64,000 nt of DNA, taken from positions 1 to 64,000 of the forward strand of contig NYZA01000108.1 in the NCBI GenBank assembly GCA_002686955.1. The letters are read 5' to 3'. This DNA comes from Gemmatimonadota bacterium. GTDB taxonomy: Bacteria; GCA-2686955. Below the pieces are notes generated by a model. The model did not search any database and was not told the origin of the DNA. It saw only the letters and a program-made list of their open reading frames with translations. Of this stretch, positions 34,776 through 44,195 are shown in pieces; within the stretch, counting starts at the first letter, position 1; every line of letters begins with the position of its first letter. The position numbers and the translations under genes are program-made.

Positions 34776-35875
34776 CGTCGCTTCCCCAGCGTCTTCACTT
34801 CAAGCCGCTTGCCGTCGGTCAGAAAACGGATCGTTCCATCCAGATCGGTGCGCAGAACTTCCACACCGGCCGCGTCGAAACGATCGATGGTCGAGCGATG
34901 GGGATGCCCGAATTTGTTCCGCCGCCCGCACGAGATCGCGGCGATGCTGGGGCGTAGCGTCTCGACGAAGGCCGCCGTGCTGGAGCTTCGGGAGCCGTGG
35001 TGCCCCACCTTCAGAAGGCAGGCCGATTTGAGCTGCCCCGACTGCACCAGCTCCGCCTCCTCCTCCGCCTCGGCGTCGCCGGTGAGCAGCGCGACGAATC
35101 CGCCGTACGAAATCTCCAGCACGACCGAGCTGTTGTTGACGTTCTCATCTTGGGGCGGCTCGGGACCGAGAATACGAATCTCCACCCGCGGATCGAGATC
35201 GAGAGTATCGCCGCTCTTCGCGATCCGATAGGCGATTTTCCTCTCGGCCAGCCGCTCGAGGAGCGCGGCGTATGTGTCGGACGAATATGGGACTCCGGGA
35301 TCGACATAGAGATCGATCCCGAGCGCGCCCGCCACCGTGACCAGGCCGCCGATATGGTCGGCGTGAGGGTGGCTGCCGACCGCGATGTTCAGCCTGTCGA
35401 TCCCTCTCTTCCGCAGAAAGGGCAAGACCGCCTTCTTGCCCATGTCGTCCGGCATCTGGTAGCCGCCCGACTTCTTGCCGGCTCCGCTGCTCGCGTGAAA
35501 GGCCATGCCCCCGTCGACCAGGAGTGTTCGGCCGTTCGGAGCGACGACCAGAATCGCGTCGCCCTGGCCGACATCGATGAGAACGATTTCGAGAACATCC
35601 GCGGCCTCGGGGAGCGGGCCGCGCTCGATCGAGCAGCGTGGACCGATCGGGCGCGGTGCCGGAGTCTCCCCTTTCGGATGCGGAGCCCTGCTCGCCGCCG
35701 TCGATGCGGCCGACGCGGGGGTGACGTGAGCCGGGCGCCGCTTCTGAGATTCCAGCCGATCGGTGTACGGATTGTCGAAAAACCCGCCCGATCCGCACCC
35801 CGCGATCAGTGCGGCGGCGATGGAAAAGAGGGCGAGCAGGGTTCTACTGCGCTGCGTCAAGGAAGGGATGGACAT
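34772..35875 (-). CDS. ComEC-like metallo-beta-lactamase lipoprotein
   Basis: A 367-residue protein with a lipobox (IAAALIAGC, Cys27) and a proline/alanine-rich linker. The MBL domain is complete: LEIVLIDVGQGDAILVV, the zinc motif GSHPHADHIGG (HxHxDH), LTGDAEAEEEAELV, VGHHGSRSSSTAAF and GHPHRSTIDRF. It resembles the ComEC C-terminal hydrolase but has no transmembrane channel domain. It is the second such enzyme in the operon; this copy keeps a full HxHxDH, whereas the one at 31478 has HxDxDH. It starts 10 bp after the endonuclease gene. Confidence 0.88.
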   Translation of the reverse strand: MSIPSLTQRSRTLLALFSIAAALIAGCGSGGFFDNPYTDRLESQKRRPAHVTPASAASTAASRAPHPKGETPAPRPIGPRCSIERGPLPEAADVLEIVLIDVGQGDAILVVAPNGRTLLVDGGMAFHASSGAGKKSGGYQMPDDMGKKAVLPFLRKRGIDRLNIAVGSHPHADHIGGLVTVAGALGIDLYVDPGVPYSSDTYAALLERLAERKIAYRIAKSGDTLDLDPRVEIRILGPEPPQDENVNNSSVVLEISYGGFVALLTGDAEAEEEAELVQSGQLKSACLLKVGHHGSRSSSTAAFVETLRPSIAAISCGRRNKFGHPHRSTIDRFDAAGVEVLRTDLDGTIRFLTDGKRLEVKTLGKRR

Positions 35876-35885
35876 CGATGATTGG

Positions 35886-36983
35886 CTATTTCAGGAGAAT
35901 CAGCTTGAGGGTCTCTGTCCATCCGTCTTCCGTCCCCAGGCGGCAGAGATATACGCCGCCGGATCGTGTTCCCGCGTCCCACTCGATACGGTGCTCCCCC
36001 GCCGATCGCTGCTCACCGGCGAGCAGGGTCACCACGCGCTGACCGGCCAGGTCGAAGAGCCCCAGAACGACCGCGGAACGCTCTTCCAGGGCGAAAGAGA
36101 TCTCGACGTGGGGGTTGAAGGGGTTGGGGCTTGCGGCGAAGGAGCGGACTATGCTCTCCGGCGGACCCGGCGACCCACTCTCTTCGCCCGCATCGATCGA
36201 GGTGGGGAAATACGCGCGGCGAACCAGGGTCGTGTCGATCACGAAGGGATTCGGCCGGCCGCTCTGGTGGTTCGCGATCTGGTTGGTGCGGCTGATCTCG
36301 TCGGAGTCGACCGGATCGAGCGAGTGCCAGACGCCGAGCACGTCCTTCTGCCGGGGGAAGAAGCTCGCGTCGGCGGCGTCGGCCTCGTCCTTGTACATCG
36401 TGTAGAAATAGAACATCGAGCGGGCGACATTGCCCTTGTGGTCTTCGCGCGGCTCGAAGAGGTCGTCGTCGTTTTCTTGCTCGCTGTATTCCTCGATAAG
36501 CGAGCCGGGGATCGAAGTGAGGAAGGAATCGAGCCGCCACCACTTGTCGGTCAGATCGTCGGGCAACTCGTCGAAAGGATCGCTCCCTCGCGCGCCGTTC
36601 GCCTGGATCCGCGTCGGGTAGAGGTGGTGCATATCGCTCTTGGCCTGACCGTTCGCTCCCTTGCTCTGCGGCCAGGTGTGCTCGGTATCGATCCCCCCCT
36701 GATATGCCTCGTCGGAGGGATCGCCCCAAGGATCGATGTAGACCGTGAAACCCGTGTAGACCCCCTTCAGCGAGTCTTGGTCGTTGTCGATGTCGCCGTA
36801 GAGGATGTCCCTCGCATCGTCATAGCCCGGGGTGCTCCACGGCTTGTAGGAATCGACGAGAGCCTCGAGCAACTCACTACCCTCGAGATCGGGAAAGATC
36901 GGAGTGTTCTGGGGATGGGCCGCGGTGGGCAGGGCGCAGATGAGCAGCGCCGGTAACGCGGCGGTTGGCAGCCGGGTGCGCAT
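35886..36983 (-). CDS. Secreted endonuclease I family protein with FlgD-like C-terminal domain
   Basis: A 365-residue exported nuclease starting at ATG 36983 with a signal peptide (LPTAALPALLICALPTAAHP). The endonuclease I (EndA-like) core has the catalytic IDTEHTWPQSKGA, SDMHHLYPT and ANGARGSDPFDEL; the His in EHTW and the following metal-site residues are present. Family members cut DNA non-specifically and are periplasmic or extracellular. The C-terminal 80 residues (SPNPFNPHVEISFAL ... GGVYLCRLG) are a FlgD-like domain typical of secreted proteins in FCB-type bacteria. Within the operon it is the clearest DNA-cutting enzyme. Confidence 0.9.
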   Translation of the reverse strand: MRTRLPTAALPALLICALPTAAHPQNTPIFPDLEGSELLEALVDSYKPWSTPGYDDARDILYGDIDNDQDSLKGVYTGFTVYIDPWGDPSDEAYQGGIDTEHTWPQSKGANGQAKSDMHHLYPTRIQANGARGSDPFDELPDDLTDKWWRLDSFLTSIPGSLIEEYSEQENDDDLFEPREDHKGNVARSMFYFYTMYKDEADAADASFFPRQKDVLGVWHSLDPVDSDEISRTNQIANHQSGRPNPFVIDTTLVRRAYFPTSIDAGEESGSPGPPESIVRSFAASPNPFNPHVEISFALEERSAVVLGLFDLAGQRVVTLLAGEQRSAGEHRIEWDAGTRSGGVYLCRLGTEDGWTETLKLILLK

Positions 36984-37055
36984 GGGAGGCTTCGCAGGGG
37001 GTTGGGGAGAAATGGCCGAGCCTTCCAATGGTAACAACGCAGCCGCTCCGGTGGG

Positions 37056-38438
37056 CTAGAAGTCCAGCATCATCGCCGCCGTCACGCGGAATACCCGCTC
37101 TTCGATCCGATCCGACTCAGTGCGGGTCTCGGCACCGAAGAGAGCGTCGTCGAAGAGGTCGCCCGTGCGGTACGCGGCGTAGCCCAGAGCCCCGGCGATG
37201 TCGATCTTCGCCGGTCCCGCGGCCATCTGAGTGCCGGCCGTGAAGCCGACTCGATTGCGATCGGCGCCGGTGTAGGGGGCGCCGTAGGTGAATCCGAAGC
37301 GGAAGGGGGTTCCGCCGGGCAGAATATGCTCGACACCGAGCCGATAGCGGGTCACGTCGCTCGGCTTGCCTCCTCCGCCGAGCTCGCCATCCGACTCCCA
37401 GGGCTCGTAGTCGAGCTGGAAGGCGATGTTGGTTCGCACCACGTTCACCGGGTGGAAAAGCAGGCCGATGCTGTGGCGCGAGGCGTAACGGGGGGCGCTC
37501 GTCGTTTCGCTGATCGCCGTGGAATCGCCCACGATCATGGTGGCACGCACATCGTTGTCGAGCTCGATCGCCGATCGAAAGGCGTAGGCGAGCTCCACGC
37601 GCTCCCGGTGCGCCAGACGGACGCCTGCGACGAAGCCGGTACCCGAACCGTCGGTCTCCGTCGTGACCCGCTGGTCGTCGTAGGGCAGCAGGGGTTCGTC
37701 CCAGACGATCTCCCCGTCGATCTGATTGACCACCGTCACCGGCTCGTAAGTTGTCGCTACGATTCGAGAGATCTCCGTCCAGTAGAGATCGACGCCGCCT
37801 CCCCACGAAAGGGTCCATCGGTCGTTCTCGATCAGCTTGTGGCCGAGCGCGAAGGTCAGACGATCGACGCCGCCCTCCTGCATGACCGAGTTCGAGCCGA
37901 GCGGCATATCGGTATAGTCGGCGACGACGTTTTGTCCGGGCAGCTCGGAACGAACGTCCTCGGGGAAAAAGGAGCGGAAGCGCCAGGGCGACAAGATCTG
38001 TTCTCGATAGCTGTAGTCGGCGACGAACGCGGGACGGTAAGAAGCAGCGAGCACCGGCCAGCCGGTCGAGATCGCCCATGCGGCGGCCACGGCCGGATAG
38101 GTGTGGCGATCGGCATTCAGTGCATAAATGTTGTCGGCCAGATAGCCCGAGAAGGAGTCGTGCACCGTATAGGAGCGCCGCTCGTCATCGGTATCGAGAA
38201 CCCCCACGACCTGAATCGCGAGCCCTTCGGTCGCCGCGAGGGCTGCGGGATTCGCCGTGACGGCCGCGACACCCTTCGCGAGGGTCATGCCGGTGCCGCC
38301 CAACGCCGCTTCTCTGGCGCCGGCAGCTTCGAAAGGCGATCCCATCTCTTGTTCGGAGAAAGAGATCGACGACGCCGCGGTCGGCGAGATTCCGAACGCG
38401 ACCAGAAGGGTTGTCAGGTTTCGCGGGTTCATTTGCAT
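37056..38438 (-). CDS. Outer-membrane beta-barrel protein (OmpP1/FadL-like)
   Basis: A 460-residue protein. I start at ATG 38438, which overlaps the upstream stop as TGATG; ATG 38444 is an alternative. After the signal peptide, AGAREAALGGTGMTLAKGVAAVTANPAALA is the N-terminal glycine/asparagine-proline signature of FadL/PorV-like barrels. Beta strands fill the rest and the chain ends in MMLDF, a C-terminal Phe suited to barrel insertion. Its cargo is unknown. A 72-bp gap to the endonuclease gene is the longest inside the operon, so an internal promoter could lie there. Confidence 0.75.
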   Translation of the reverse strand: MQMNPRNLTTLLVAFGISPTAASSISFSEQEMGSPFEAAGAREAALGGTGMTLAKGVAAVTANPAALAATEGLAIQVVGVLDTDDERRSYTVHDSFSGYLADNIYALNADRHTYPAVAAAWAISTGWPVLAASYRPAFVADYSYREQILSPWRFRSFFPEDVRSELPGQNVVADYTDMPLGSNSVMQEGGVDRLTFALGHKLIENDRWTLSWGGGVDLYWTEISRIVATTYEPVTVVNQIDGEIVWDEPLLPYDDQRVTTETDGSGTGFVAGVRLAHRERVELAYAFRSAIELDNDVRATMIVGDSTAISETTSAPRYASRHSIGLLFHPVNVVRTNIAFQLDYEPWESDGELGGGGKPSDVTRYRLGVEHILPGGTPFRFGFTYGAPYTGADRNRVGFTAGTQMAAGPAKIDIAGALGYAAYRTGDLFDDALFGAETRTESDRIEERVFRVTAAMMLDF

Positions 38439-40939
38439 CACCATGTGTAATCGAGCTGAAGCCTGAATTGTGTCGACTCGCTGAGCTCGAAGGGTGCGTC
38501 GTTCTCTTGCGAGGAGAACTCGAACTCACCGTTGTAGAGCCGAGCGTCGCGCCAGTTGGTGGGATTCTCGCGATGCCAGGCAGCCTTTAGGTATAGCGAA
38601 AGATTGTCGGAGAGACGATCCCAGATCGAGATCCAAAAGCGCGTGCCTTCACCGTCGACCACGAGGAACTCGGTGTCCTCGAAGTTCCAGAAGAAGCCCT
38701 TGAATGCGGTCGCTCCCGCGCGGAACTTGAGCCGTTCGTTCACGCGATGATCGATCACCGTTCCCAGTGCGATCGACGGTTCCGTCTCGGATCCTTGTAG
38801 CGGCACATTTTCTTCCGGATCCGCGTCGCGATAAATCGGCCCTCCCTCACGCGTACCCGCCAGCCGGCCGCGAGAGGGCCATCGAGTGTGGCCGATGTGG
38901 TAGAGGAACTCGATTCCGTTGCGATCGGAGAGGAAGAGGCGCAGGCGGAAACGATCCTCGATCGTTTGGCTGATCTCGATAGTCTCGGCGAAACCCTCTT
39001 CGTTTCGGGATTGCCATTTGTGTCGCCACTGCAAGCGCAAGGGCCAGGTCGGTGAGAACTCGAGCCTCGGCACGATCCGTTTGAACGCCGATCCATCCGA
39101 CTTCCGGATCCAGGTCGAGTAATCGACCGTCGCCAGGAGCATTCGGTGCAGTCGGTAGCGGGTCGACCCGTAGAACCCCCGCTCCGGAGCCGGCTGGGCG
39201 CTGTTGACGTAGAGCTCCGCCATCAGCGGATTGGTCAGCCGGAAGGGGTCCTCGAAAATCGTATCGTCGTAACGCTCTTTCTCACTGAAGGCCCGATTGA
39301 AGGGGTTGTCGTAGTCGACGTCGTAGTCGCGGAAGGAGAGCAGAAGGTTCAGGTTCGACCACTGCGCGAAGGCCGTCGCGATAATGGCGTCGCCGGCGCC
39401 GAGCTGCTTTCCGTACTCGATCTGCCCCACGGCGTTCTTCCAGACGACCTGCGCCTCGCCGCCCACGACCCGCCGGAACTTTCCCTCGAGCTGGTTCGAC
39501 ATCAAATACTCGTTGTCGATCGGAGCGATGTTGTCGAGCGCGTCGTCGCGGATGACCCCGTCGAACGAAGGTAGGAAGAAACGGTCGTAGAGCGATTCGT
39601 ACCCCGTCACGGCGACGTGGCTGCCGGGTGCGAGCTCGAAACGAATACTCCCGCCCCACGTAGTCTCGTCTACCGAATCGGTGGCGATGAACGCGGCGTT
39701 CGAATCGAGCTGCGTCGGATGAAGCGCGAGCGTATCGGGCAGATCGTCCGAGTCGATTCTAGGGTTCAGAGTGATCAGCGTCCGGACCTGACCGGCATTG
39801 TCGAGAATCGCGTCGCGTTCATCGTTCGACCAGAAGCCGATCAGTCGCAGGTTTCCCCAGGCGAGCTGTGCCGCCGCCCCCTGGAAGGCATGCTGATTGG
39901 TGCGGCTGATGTCGCCGAGGATTCCCTGCTGCCGCTTGTCGAAGATGAGTCCGCTCTTTCGCGGCCGGTAGAAATCGGTGTTCTCGAGTATCAGCCCCTG
40001 GCCCATCGCGAGCGAGTAGTTGCCGGCGACGAAATGCTCCAGCTCGAAGGGCCCCATCGAGAGATTTTTCGTGCCTAGATACCCCTTGAGCGTTCCGGAA
40101 AGGTCGCTCTCGAAAGCGTTGCGATGGGTGATCAGTCCGGCCTCCCACCGATCTCCCACCCGTCCCCGAATCTTCGTCGTCACCTCGGGCTGCTGCTCAT
40201 CCAAGCCCAGCAACGCATATGCGTCGCGAACGAACTGTTGGTTGTAGTAAGTGGAATCGTTGTCGGCCGCGTAGAAGTCCTCTCGAAAGAGGTCTTCGTT
40301 GTCGGTCATCGTCAGCGGCCGACTGATGCGAAACTGGGCATCTCCACCGAATCCGCGCCCGATCTCGTCCTCGTAGCGCACGTAGTCGCGGACCGAGCGC
40401 CAGCCGAAATGAGATAGATCGGGAGTGCTGCGCAGATCACGGCTCGATCGGATCGGTCTGCCGCCTCTTACGTGGCGCACGATCGCCGCGGCATCGATCG
40501 GCGAAACGCCGGGAAGGGATTGAAGGCGGTCGGTGCTCGCGGTTGCGAGCGTGATCGGAACGCGAAGCTGATCGATGTAGTTGTCGATCAGCGCCTCGTT
40601 CGCTCCCTCCTGCGCGGTGAGCCGAGAGATGCTGGCGTAGAGCCGATCCATCCGCTGGACGTCGAGGTCGCGCCCCTCTTCGGGAAGGATCGCCACCTTG
40701 TCGCGAAGTGTGAGCAGATGGTCTTGCGTCAATCCGGGCACCAGCCTGAGGTCGTAGAACGATTCGAAGGCGCCGTGGTACTTGAGCCGATCGAGCAGCG
40801 CCTCACTCACCTCGGTGGGGAGCGGCAGGGCGCGAATCTCATCGGGGCCGGCGTTGTTGATATCGACCGGGACCGAGGCCGCCGCGGAGCGCGCCAGGAC
40901 CAGGGCGGCCAGCGGCCAGAGGAGCTTGCTCCGGCGCAT
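38438..40939 (-). CDS. Large outer-membrane barrel with N-terminal helix-hairpin-helix repeats
   Basis: An 833-residue protein starting at ATG 40939 (TGATG overlap). The signal peptide (LLWPLAALVLARSAAAS) is followed by two HhH units: VDINNAGPDEIRALPLPTEV with FESFYDLRLVPGLTQDHLL, and TLATASTDRLQSLPGVSPID with IRSSRDLRSTPDL. From about residue 200, beta strands typical of a big outer-membrane barrel run to the C-terminal RLQLDYTW. The layout matches the smaller paralogue at 32973. HhH units bind DNA backbone, so a barrel with two of them is a candidate outer-membrane DNA receptor or channel. That function is inferred. Confidence 0.76.
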   Translation of the reverse strand: MRRSKLLWPLAALVLARSAAASVPVDINNAGPDEIRALPLPTEVSEALLDRLKYHGAFESFYDLRLVPGLTQDHLLTLRDKVAILPEEGRDLDVQRMDRLYASISRLTAQEGANEALIDNYIDQLRVPITLATASTDRLQSLPGVSPIDAAAIVRHVRGGRPIRSSRDLRSTPDLSHFGWRSVRDYVRYEDEIGRGFGGDAQFRISRPLTMTDNEDLFREDFYAADNDSTYYNQQFVRDAYALLGLDEQQPEVTTKIRGRVGDRWEAGLITHRNAFESDLSGTLKGYLGTKNLSMGPFELEHFVAGNYSLAMGQGLILENTDFYRPRKSGLIFDKRQQGILGDISRTNQHAFQGAAAQLAWGNLRLIGFWSNDERDAILDNAGQVRTLITLNPRIDSDDLPDTLALHPTQLDSNAAFIATDSVDETTWGGSIRFELAPGSHVAVTGYESLYDRFFLPSFDGVIRDDALDNIAPIDNEYLMSNQLEGKFRRVVGGEAQVVWKNAVGQIEYGKQLGAGDAIIATAFAQWSNLNLLLSFRDYDVDYDNPFNRAFSEKERYDDTIFEDPFRLTNPLMAELYVNSAQPAPERGFYGSTRYRLHRMLLATVDYSTWIRKSDGSAFKRIVPRLEFSPTWPLRLQWRHKWQSRNEEGFAETIEISQTIEDRFRLRLFLSDRNGIEFLYHIGHTRWPSRGRLAGTREGGPIYRDADPEENVPLQGSETEPSIALGTVIDHRVNERLKFRAGATAFKGFFWNFEDTEFLVVDGEGTRFWISIWDRLSDNLSLYLKAAWHRENPTNWRDARLYNGEFEFSSQENDAPFELSESTQFRLQLDYTW

Positions 40940-41868
40940 CAGAACTCGACTCCCACTCCGAGGTAGTGCGATGAGGGCAGGATCGGATGGTCTCCGAAAG
41001 TGTAGTCGAAGACGAAGTTGCCGAATGCGATGCGGGCGCCACCCGAGAAGCGCGCGGGCTCCGATCCGACTCCTACGCGAAGCGTGAGCATCTCGACGAT
41101 TCGGTACTCCATGCCTGCCCGCAGCAGCGATGGGGCTTCCCCCGATCTCAGCTCGACCTCTCCCGTAGTGACCACGTCGGGATAGGGCTGGTAGGCGGCG
41201 CCGAGAGTCAGCGCCTCGAGAAGCTGAATCCGGTCGGTATCGCCCAGCGTGGGGCGATTGAGGTTGCGCAGAACGGCGCTCAAGAAGGTACGGCCTTCGA
41301 GGTTCGCCCTCACACCGACATCGAAGCCGACGGCCGATGCGCTGCCCAGATCGATTCTGTCGACATACGAATCGGTCGCTGGCACGTAGGTGCCCGCTGA
41401 AGTGCCGAATCCCAGCTGGTGCATATGGGCTGCCCAACCCACGGCCAAGCTGGAGTGAACATCCTCCATGACCGTGAAGCCGTGCGCGATCGAGAGGGTG
41501 AACTCGTTCGAGAGGCGCTCGCCCTGGCTCGATTTGGTCATGAAGGTCCGCACGCCAGCAGCCGCCGAGCCGAACTTGCCCATCGGGAAACCGGCGTATG
41601 CCAGACTGTGGCTCAGGAAGTCGAAGTTGCCGATTCGATTGTGACTGAACGCCGCGTTCGTGGACGAGAGACTCGCCAGGCCCGCCGGGTTGTAGTAGAG
41701 CGCCGACGCATCGTCGAGCAGGGCGCTGGCCGCGCCACCGATCGCCATGGCTCGAGGCGTGGGGCCTTGAAGCTCGAAAACGGCGTGCGCCGGGGAGGTC
41801 GCGACGACCGTGCCGGCAAGGAGCGCGAGAGCGGCCTTCAAAAGAGAATCAGTCAAGGCGGGCTCCAA
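40939..41868 (-). CDS. PorV/PorQ-like outer-membrane protein
   Basis: A 309-residue protein. After the signal peptide (ALALLAGTVVATSPAHA) comes PRAMAIGGAASALLDDASALYYNPAGLASL, the PorV/PorQ hallmark, then beta strands ending in YLGVGVEF. PorV acts as shuttle or docking barrel for secreted proteins in type IX secretion. Here FlgD-like rather than classical type IX C-terminal domains are found on neighbouring products, so its job in moving them to the surface is only a guess. It is close in sequence style to the barrel part of the gene at 26746. Confidence 0.82.
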   Translation of the reverse strand: MEPALTDSLLKAALALLAGTVVATSPAHAVFELQGPTPRAMAIGGAASALLDDASALYYNPAGLASLSSTNAAFSHNRIGNFDFLSHSLAYAGFPMGKFGSAAAGVRTFMTKSSQGERLSNEFTLSIAHGFTVMEDVHSSLAVGWAAHMHQLGFGTSAGTYVPATDSYVDRIDLGSASAVGFDVGVRANLEGRTFLSAVLRNLNRPTLGDTDRIQLLEALTLGAAYQPYPDVVTTGEVELRSGEAPSLLRAGMEYRIVEMLTLRVGVGSEPARFSGGARIAFGNFVFDYTFGDHPILPSSHYLGVGVEF

Positions 41869-43519
41869 TCACGATGGGCGCCGATGCCGCGGTGATCGAG
41901 CCGTCGCCCGTCTGCGACGCCCGAATGTGCACGATGTAGGTGCCGGCGGTGAGGCGTTGGTTCAAGCGGTCCCTTCCGTCCCAGTAGAGATCTCTGTCGC
42001 CGTAGGGAGGCGCATTCGGTTCTTCCAGCAGCGTTGCTACCGAACGCCCCGTCATATCGAAGATTTGGATCCAGACATGGCTCTCCGGTGGAGCATTCCA
42101 GATCAACCGCACCTTCTCCTGAGCGGTGGGCGCGAAGAGCGCCCGCGGCACGCTCAAGGTCGCGTGATCCACCGTCAGCGTGTCGAGCCCATCGGGAGGC
42201 GTGCCCGCGAGACTCAGATCCTCCTGGTAGTTGAGCAAGATCTGAAAAGCGTCGTTGTAGACCGAGCCGACCCCCTTGGCCTCGATCAGCTGATCGCGGG
42301 AGAGGTTCTCCTCGATGAAAGCCCCCAGACCGGCAGTGTCCCAGACCCGAACCGTCGTGTTTCCCGATCCATCCGATATCTCGATATTCCACCCTCCGCC
42401 GGCGTTCGATGGGGTCTCCGTCACCCAACCGTTCACCGTGATCAGCGTTCCGTCCCATTTCGGATCGTTCGCCTCGGCGATGGTGAGCAGACTGTCCGCC
42501 GGAAGCGGCGCCCCGACTCCCAGATTCTCTACTTCGCTGATGACGACCTCGGTCGTTCGGAACTGCACGGTGGGGTCGTCCTCTTCGGGTGGGTAGTCCA
42601 CCACTTCGCCCGTGATCCGAACCCGTGTCCCCCGCACTAGATCCTCATGGGCCTTGCCGAACTCGAAGATATTGATCCCCCGCCCCGATTCGTCCTGCAC
42701 ATAGATCGATGTCGCGGGACTGCCCGAAATCTCCTCCGCGACCTTGCCCCAGCCGACCGTGACGACGCCCTCGATGGTGACGTTCCTCCCATCGTAGACA
42801 TCGATGCTGTCCTGAATCGACGCGATGGGCGTGATCTTGCCAACCCACTCGCCACCGACCCAGAGATCGGAATCGTCGACGAGCAACACCTGGAAGTCGT
42901 CCGTATAGGGAGAGACGATCCCCTTCACCGTGATCGAGTCGCTCATGTCGACCGCCGACAGATCGATACCGATCGAATCCCAGACCCTCACCGTGATCTC
43001 GCCGCTGCCGTCGTCGACGCCGATATTCGCGCCGCCGCCTAGCCCTTTGATGAAATCGGTCACCTCCCCCGTGATCTGAACGTAGCTTCCCTCATGCTCG
43101 GCATCGTTGGCCGCCGCCGTGGTCAGCGTCGCCGGCGTGGGCAGAGGCTGCCCCGTCGCCTCGATGCTCGGAGCCGATGAGGGGAGGATCTCGGTCGTAC
43201 GGTTGTCGTTACTACCCTGGTAGTCCTCAATCTCACCGGTGACCTTGATCAGGTCGCCCCGGTTCCACGGATAGAGAGTGTTGTAGTCGAAGACCTGGAT
43301 CCCGTGGCCGGAGTCGTCCTGAATGTAGACCGACGTTCGTCCGGACCATAGGTCGCCGTTGTCTCCCAGACTGACCCCTTGGACGGTAACAGTCCGCCCA
43401 TCGTAGACATCGATGCTGTCCTGGATATTGGCGATCGGAACGATCGTCTGGGCGGTCGCCGATGTGGCCAGAAGGGTGAGGCAGCAGGCAGGGAAGACGA
43501 GGAGCCGTAGTGGGCGCAC
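41849..43519 (-). CDS. Secreted OB-fold repeat protein with FlgD-like C-terminus (first gene of the operon)
   Basis: A 556-residue protein starting at GTG 43519 with a signal peptide (LLVFPACCLTLLATSATAQ). It has four OB-fold-like units in two pairs: SIDVYDGRTVTVQGVSLG ... TSVYIQDDSGHGIQVFD, then GSYVQITGEVTDF ... ITVRVWDS, and again SIDVYDGRNVTIEGVVTVG ... TSIYVQDESGRGINIFE, then GTLITVNGWVTET. OB folds of this type bind single-stranded nucleic acid or oligosaccharide. A FlgD-like domain (VRLIWNAPPESHVWIQIFD) closes the chain. It overlaps the PorV-like gene by 20 bp and begins the run of 11 minus-strand genes. Confidence 0.78.
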   Translation of the reverse strand: MRPLRLLVFPACCLTLLATSATAQTIVPIANIQDSIDVYDGRTVTVQGVSLGDNGDLWSGRTSVYIQDDSGHGIQVFDYNTLYPWNRGDLIKVTGEIEDYQGSNDNRTTEILPSSAPSIEATGQPLPTPATLTTAAANDAEHEGSYVQITGEVTDFIKGLGGGANIGVDDGSGEITVRVWDSIGIDLSAVDMSDSITVKGIVSPYTDDFQVLLVDDSDLWVGGEWVGKITPIASIQDSIDVYDGRNVTIEGVVTVGWGKVAEEISGSPATSIYVQDESGRGINIFEFGKAHEDLVRGTRVRITGEVVDYPPEEDDPTVQFRTTEVVISEVENLGVGAPLPADSLLTIAEANDPKWDGTLITVNGWVTETPSNAGGGWNIEISDGSGNTTVRVWDTAGLGAFIEENLSRDQLIEAKGVGSVYNDAFQILLNYQEDLSLAGTPPDGLDTLTVDHATLSVPRALFAPTAQEKVRLIWNAPPESHVWIQIFDMTGRSVATLLEEPNAPPYGDRDLYWDGRDRLNQRLTAGTYIVHIRASQTGDGSITAASAPIVIGARLD

Positions 43520-43634
43520 GTGCTTCTTCCGATCGAAGTGGCGGCGGGTTGGGGCAAAAGAGGGGAGAGGCTATCACTCCGAGGAGTGCGGGGGCCACGA
43601 GAGTCGAGCTTTCGGTACAGGGGGAGAGGGGAAG

Positions 43635-43720
43635 AGGATGGGGACCGCGCACTGGTTCTCCGGTCGCCGCCATTCGTCGCCAGGCCTGCCCCCCGGCTCC
43701 GCTCCCCCGAACCGGCCTCA
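43635..43720 (-). repeat. Dispersed ~130-bp intergenic repeat, copy 4 (partial)
   Basis: It contains GGATGGGGACCGCGCACTGG, CGCCGCCATTCG and GGCTCCGCTCCCCCGAAC, matching the copies at 2034 and (reversed) 2221 and 10444. It lies in the gap between the first gene of the DNA-processing operon and the DUF4143 remnant, so it sits in or next to the operon's presumed promoter region. Confidence 0.55.
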
Positions 43721-43756
43721 GCGGATGACCGCGAATCTAGCCGGGCCAGGCACGCA

Positions 43757-44192
43757 TCACCCTGCTCGCCGGCACCCCTTCGCCAGCATCCGCAATAGCG
43801 ACACCAGCCCGACCGCTTCGATTCCCGCCTTCATCGGCCAACTCTCCTCCCCTCCGTGGACAAGGTAGACCCTCCGGGGGCGAAGGACCTCCCAGGCGGA
43901 ACGGAACCCCCGCGAGAGACGCGGAGTCGTAGAGCGCTTGATCGCGATCGCGCAACCGACCCGCCCCCCCTTTCGAAGACCAGATCGGCCTCGGCCCCAT
44001 CCGCCGTGCGGTAGAAGTAGGGGAGGCAACGCTCACCCGCCGCGGCGAAACAGCCAGGCTCGAGGCGAGACGCGACCGATTGAGCAACGATCTCTGCCCA
44101 TGCGACAACATTCTCCACAGCCGGCCGAGGGTTTCCGCCGGTAGCCGGGGCGCTCTCTGCCAACATGCGTGAGACATTTTCCCATCCCGCAA
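43757..44192 (-). pseudogene. Decayed AAA-type ATPase (DUF4143 family)
   Basis: Fragments of one protein family appear in order but in different frames. First comes PAETLGRLWRMLSHGQRSLL with SRLASSLAVS (the winged-helix start of the C-terminal region). Then, after a loss of well over 100 residues, PYFYRTADGAEADLVFERGG. Then, after a shift in a run of seven G, CAIAIKRS and EESWPMKAGIEAVGL. DUF4143 ATPases are frequent mobile accessory genes. The ATPase domain is gone, so the gene is dead. A terminal-repeat fragment of MITE family A lies just upstream at 44196. Confidence 0.65.
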
Positions 44193-44195
44193 TTA

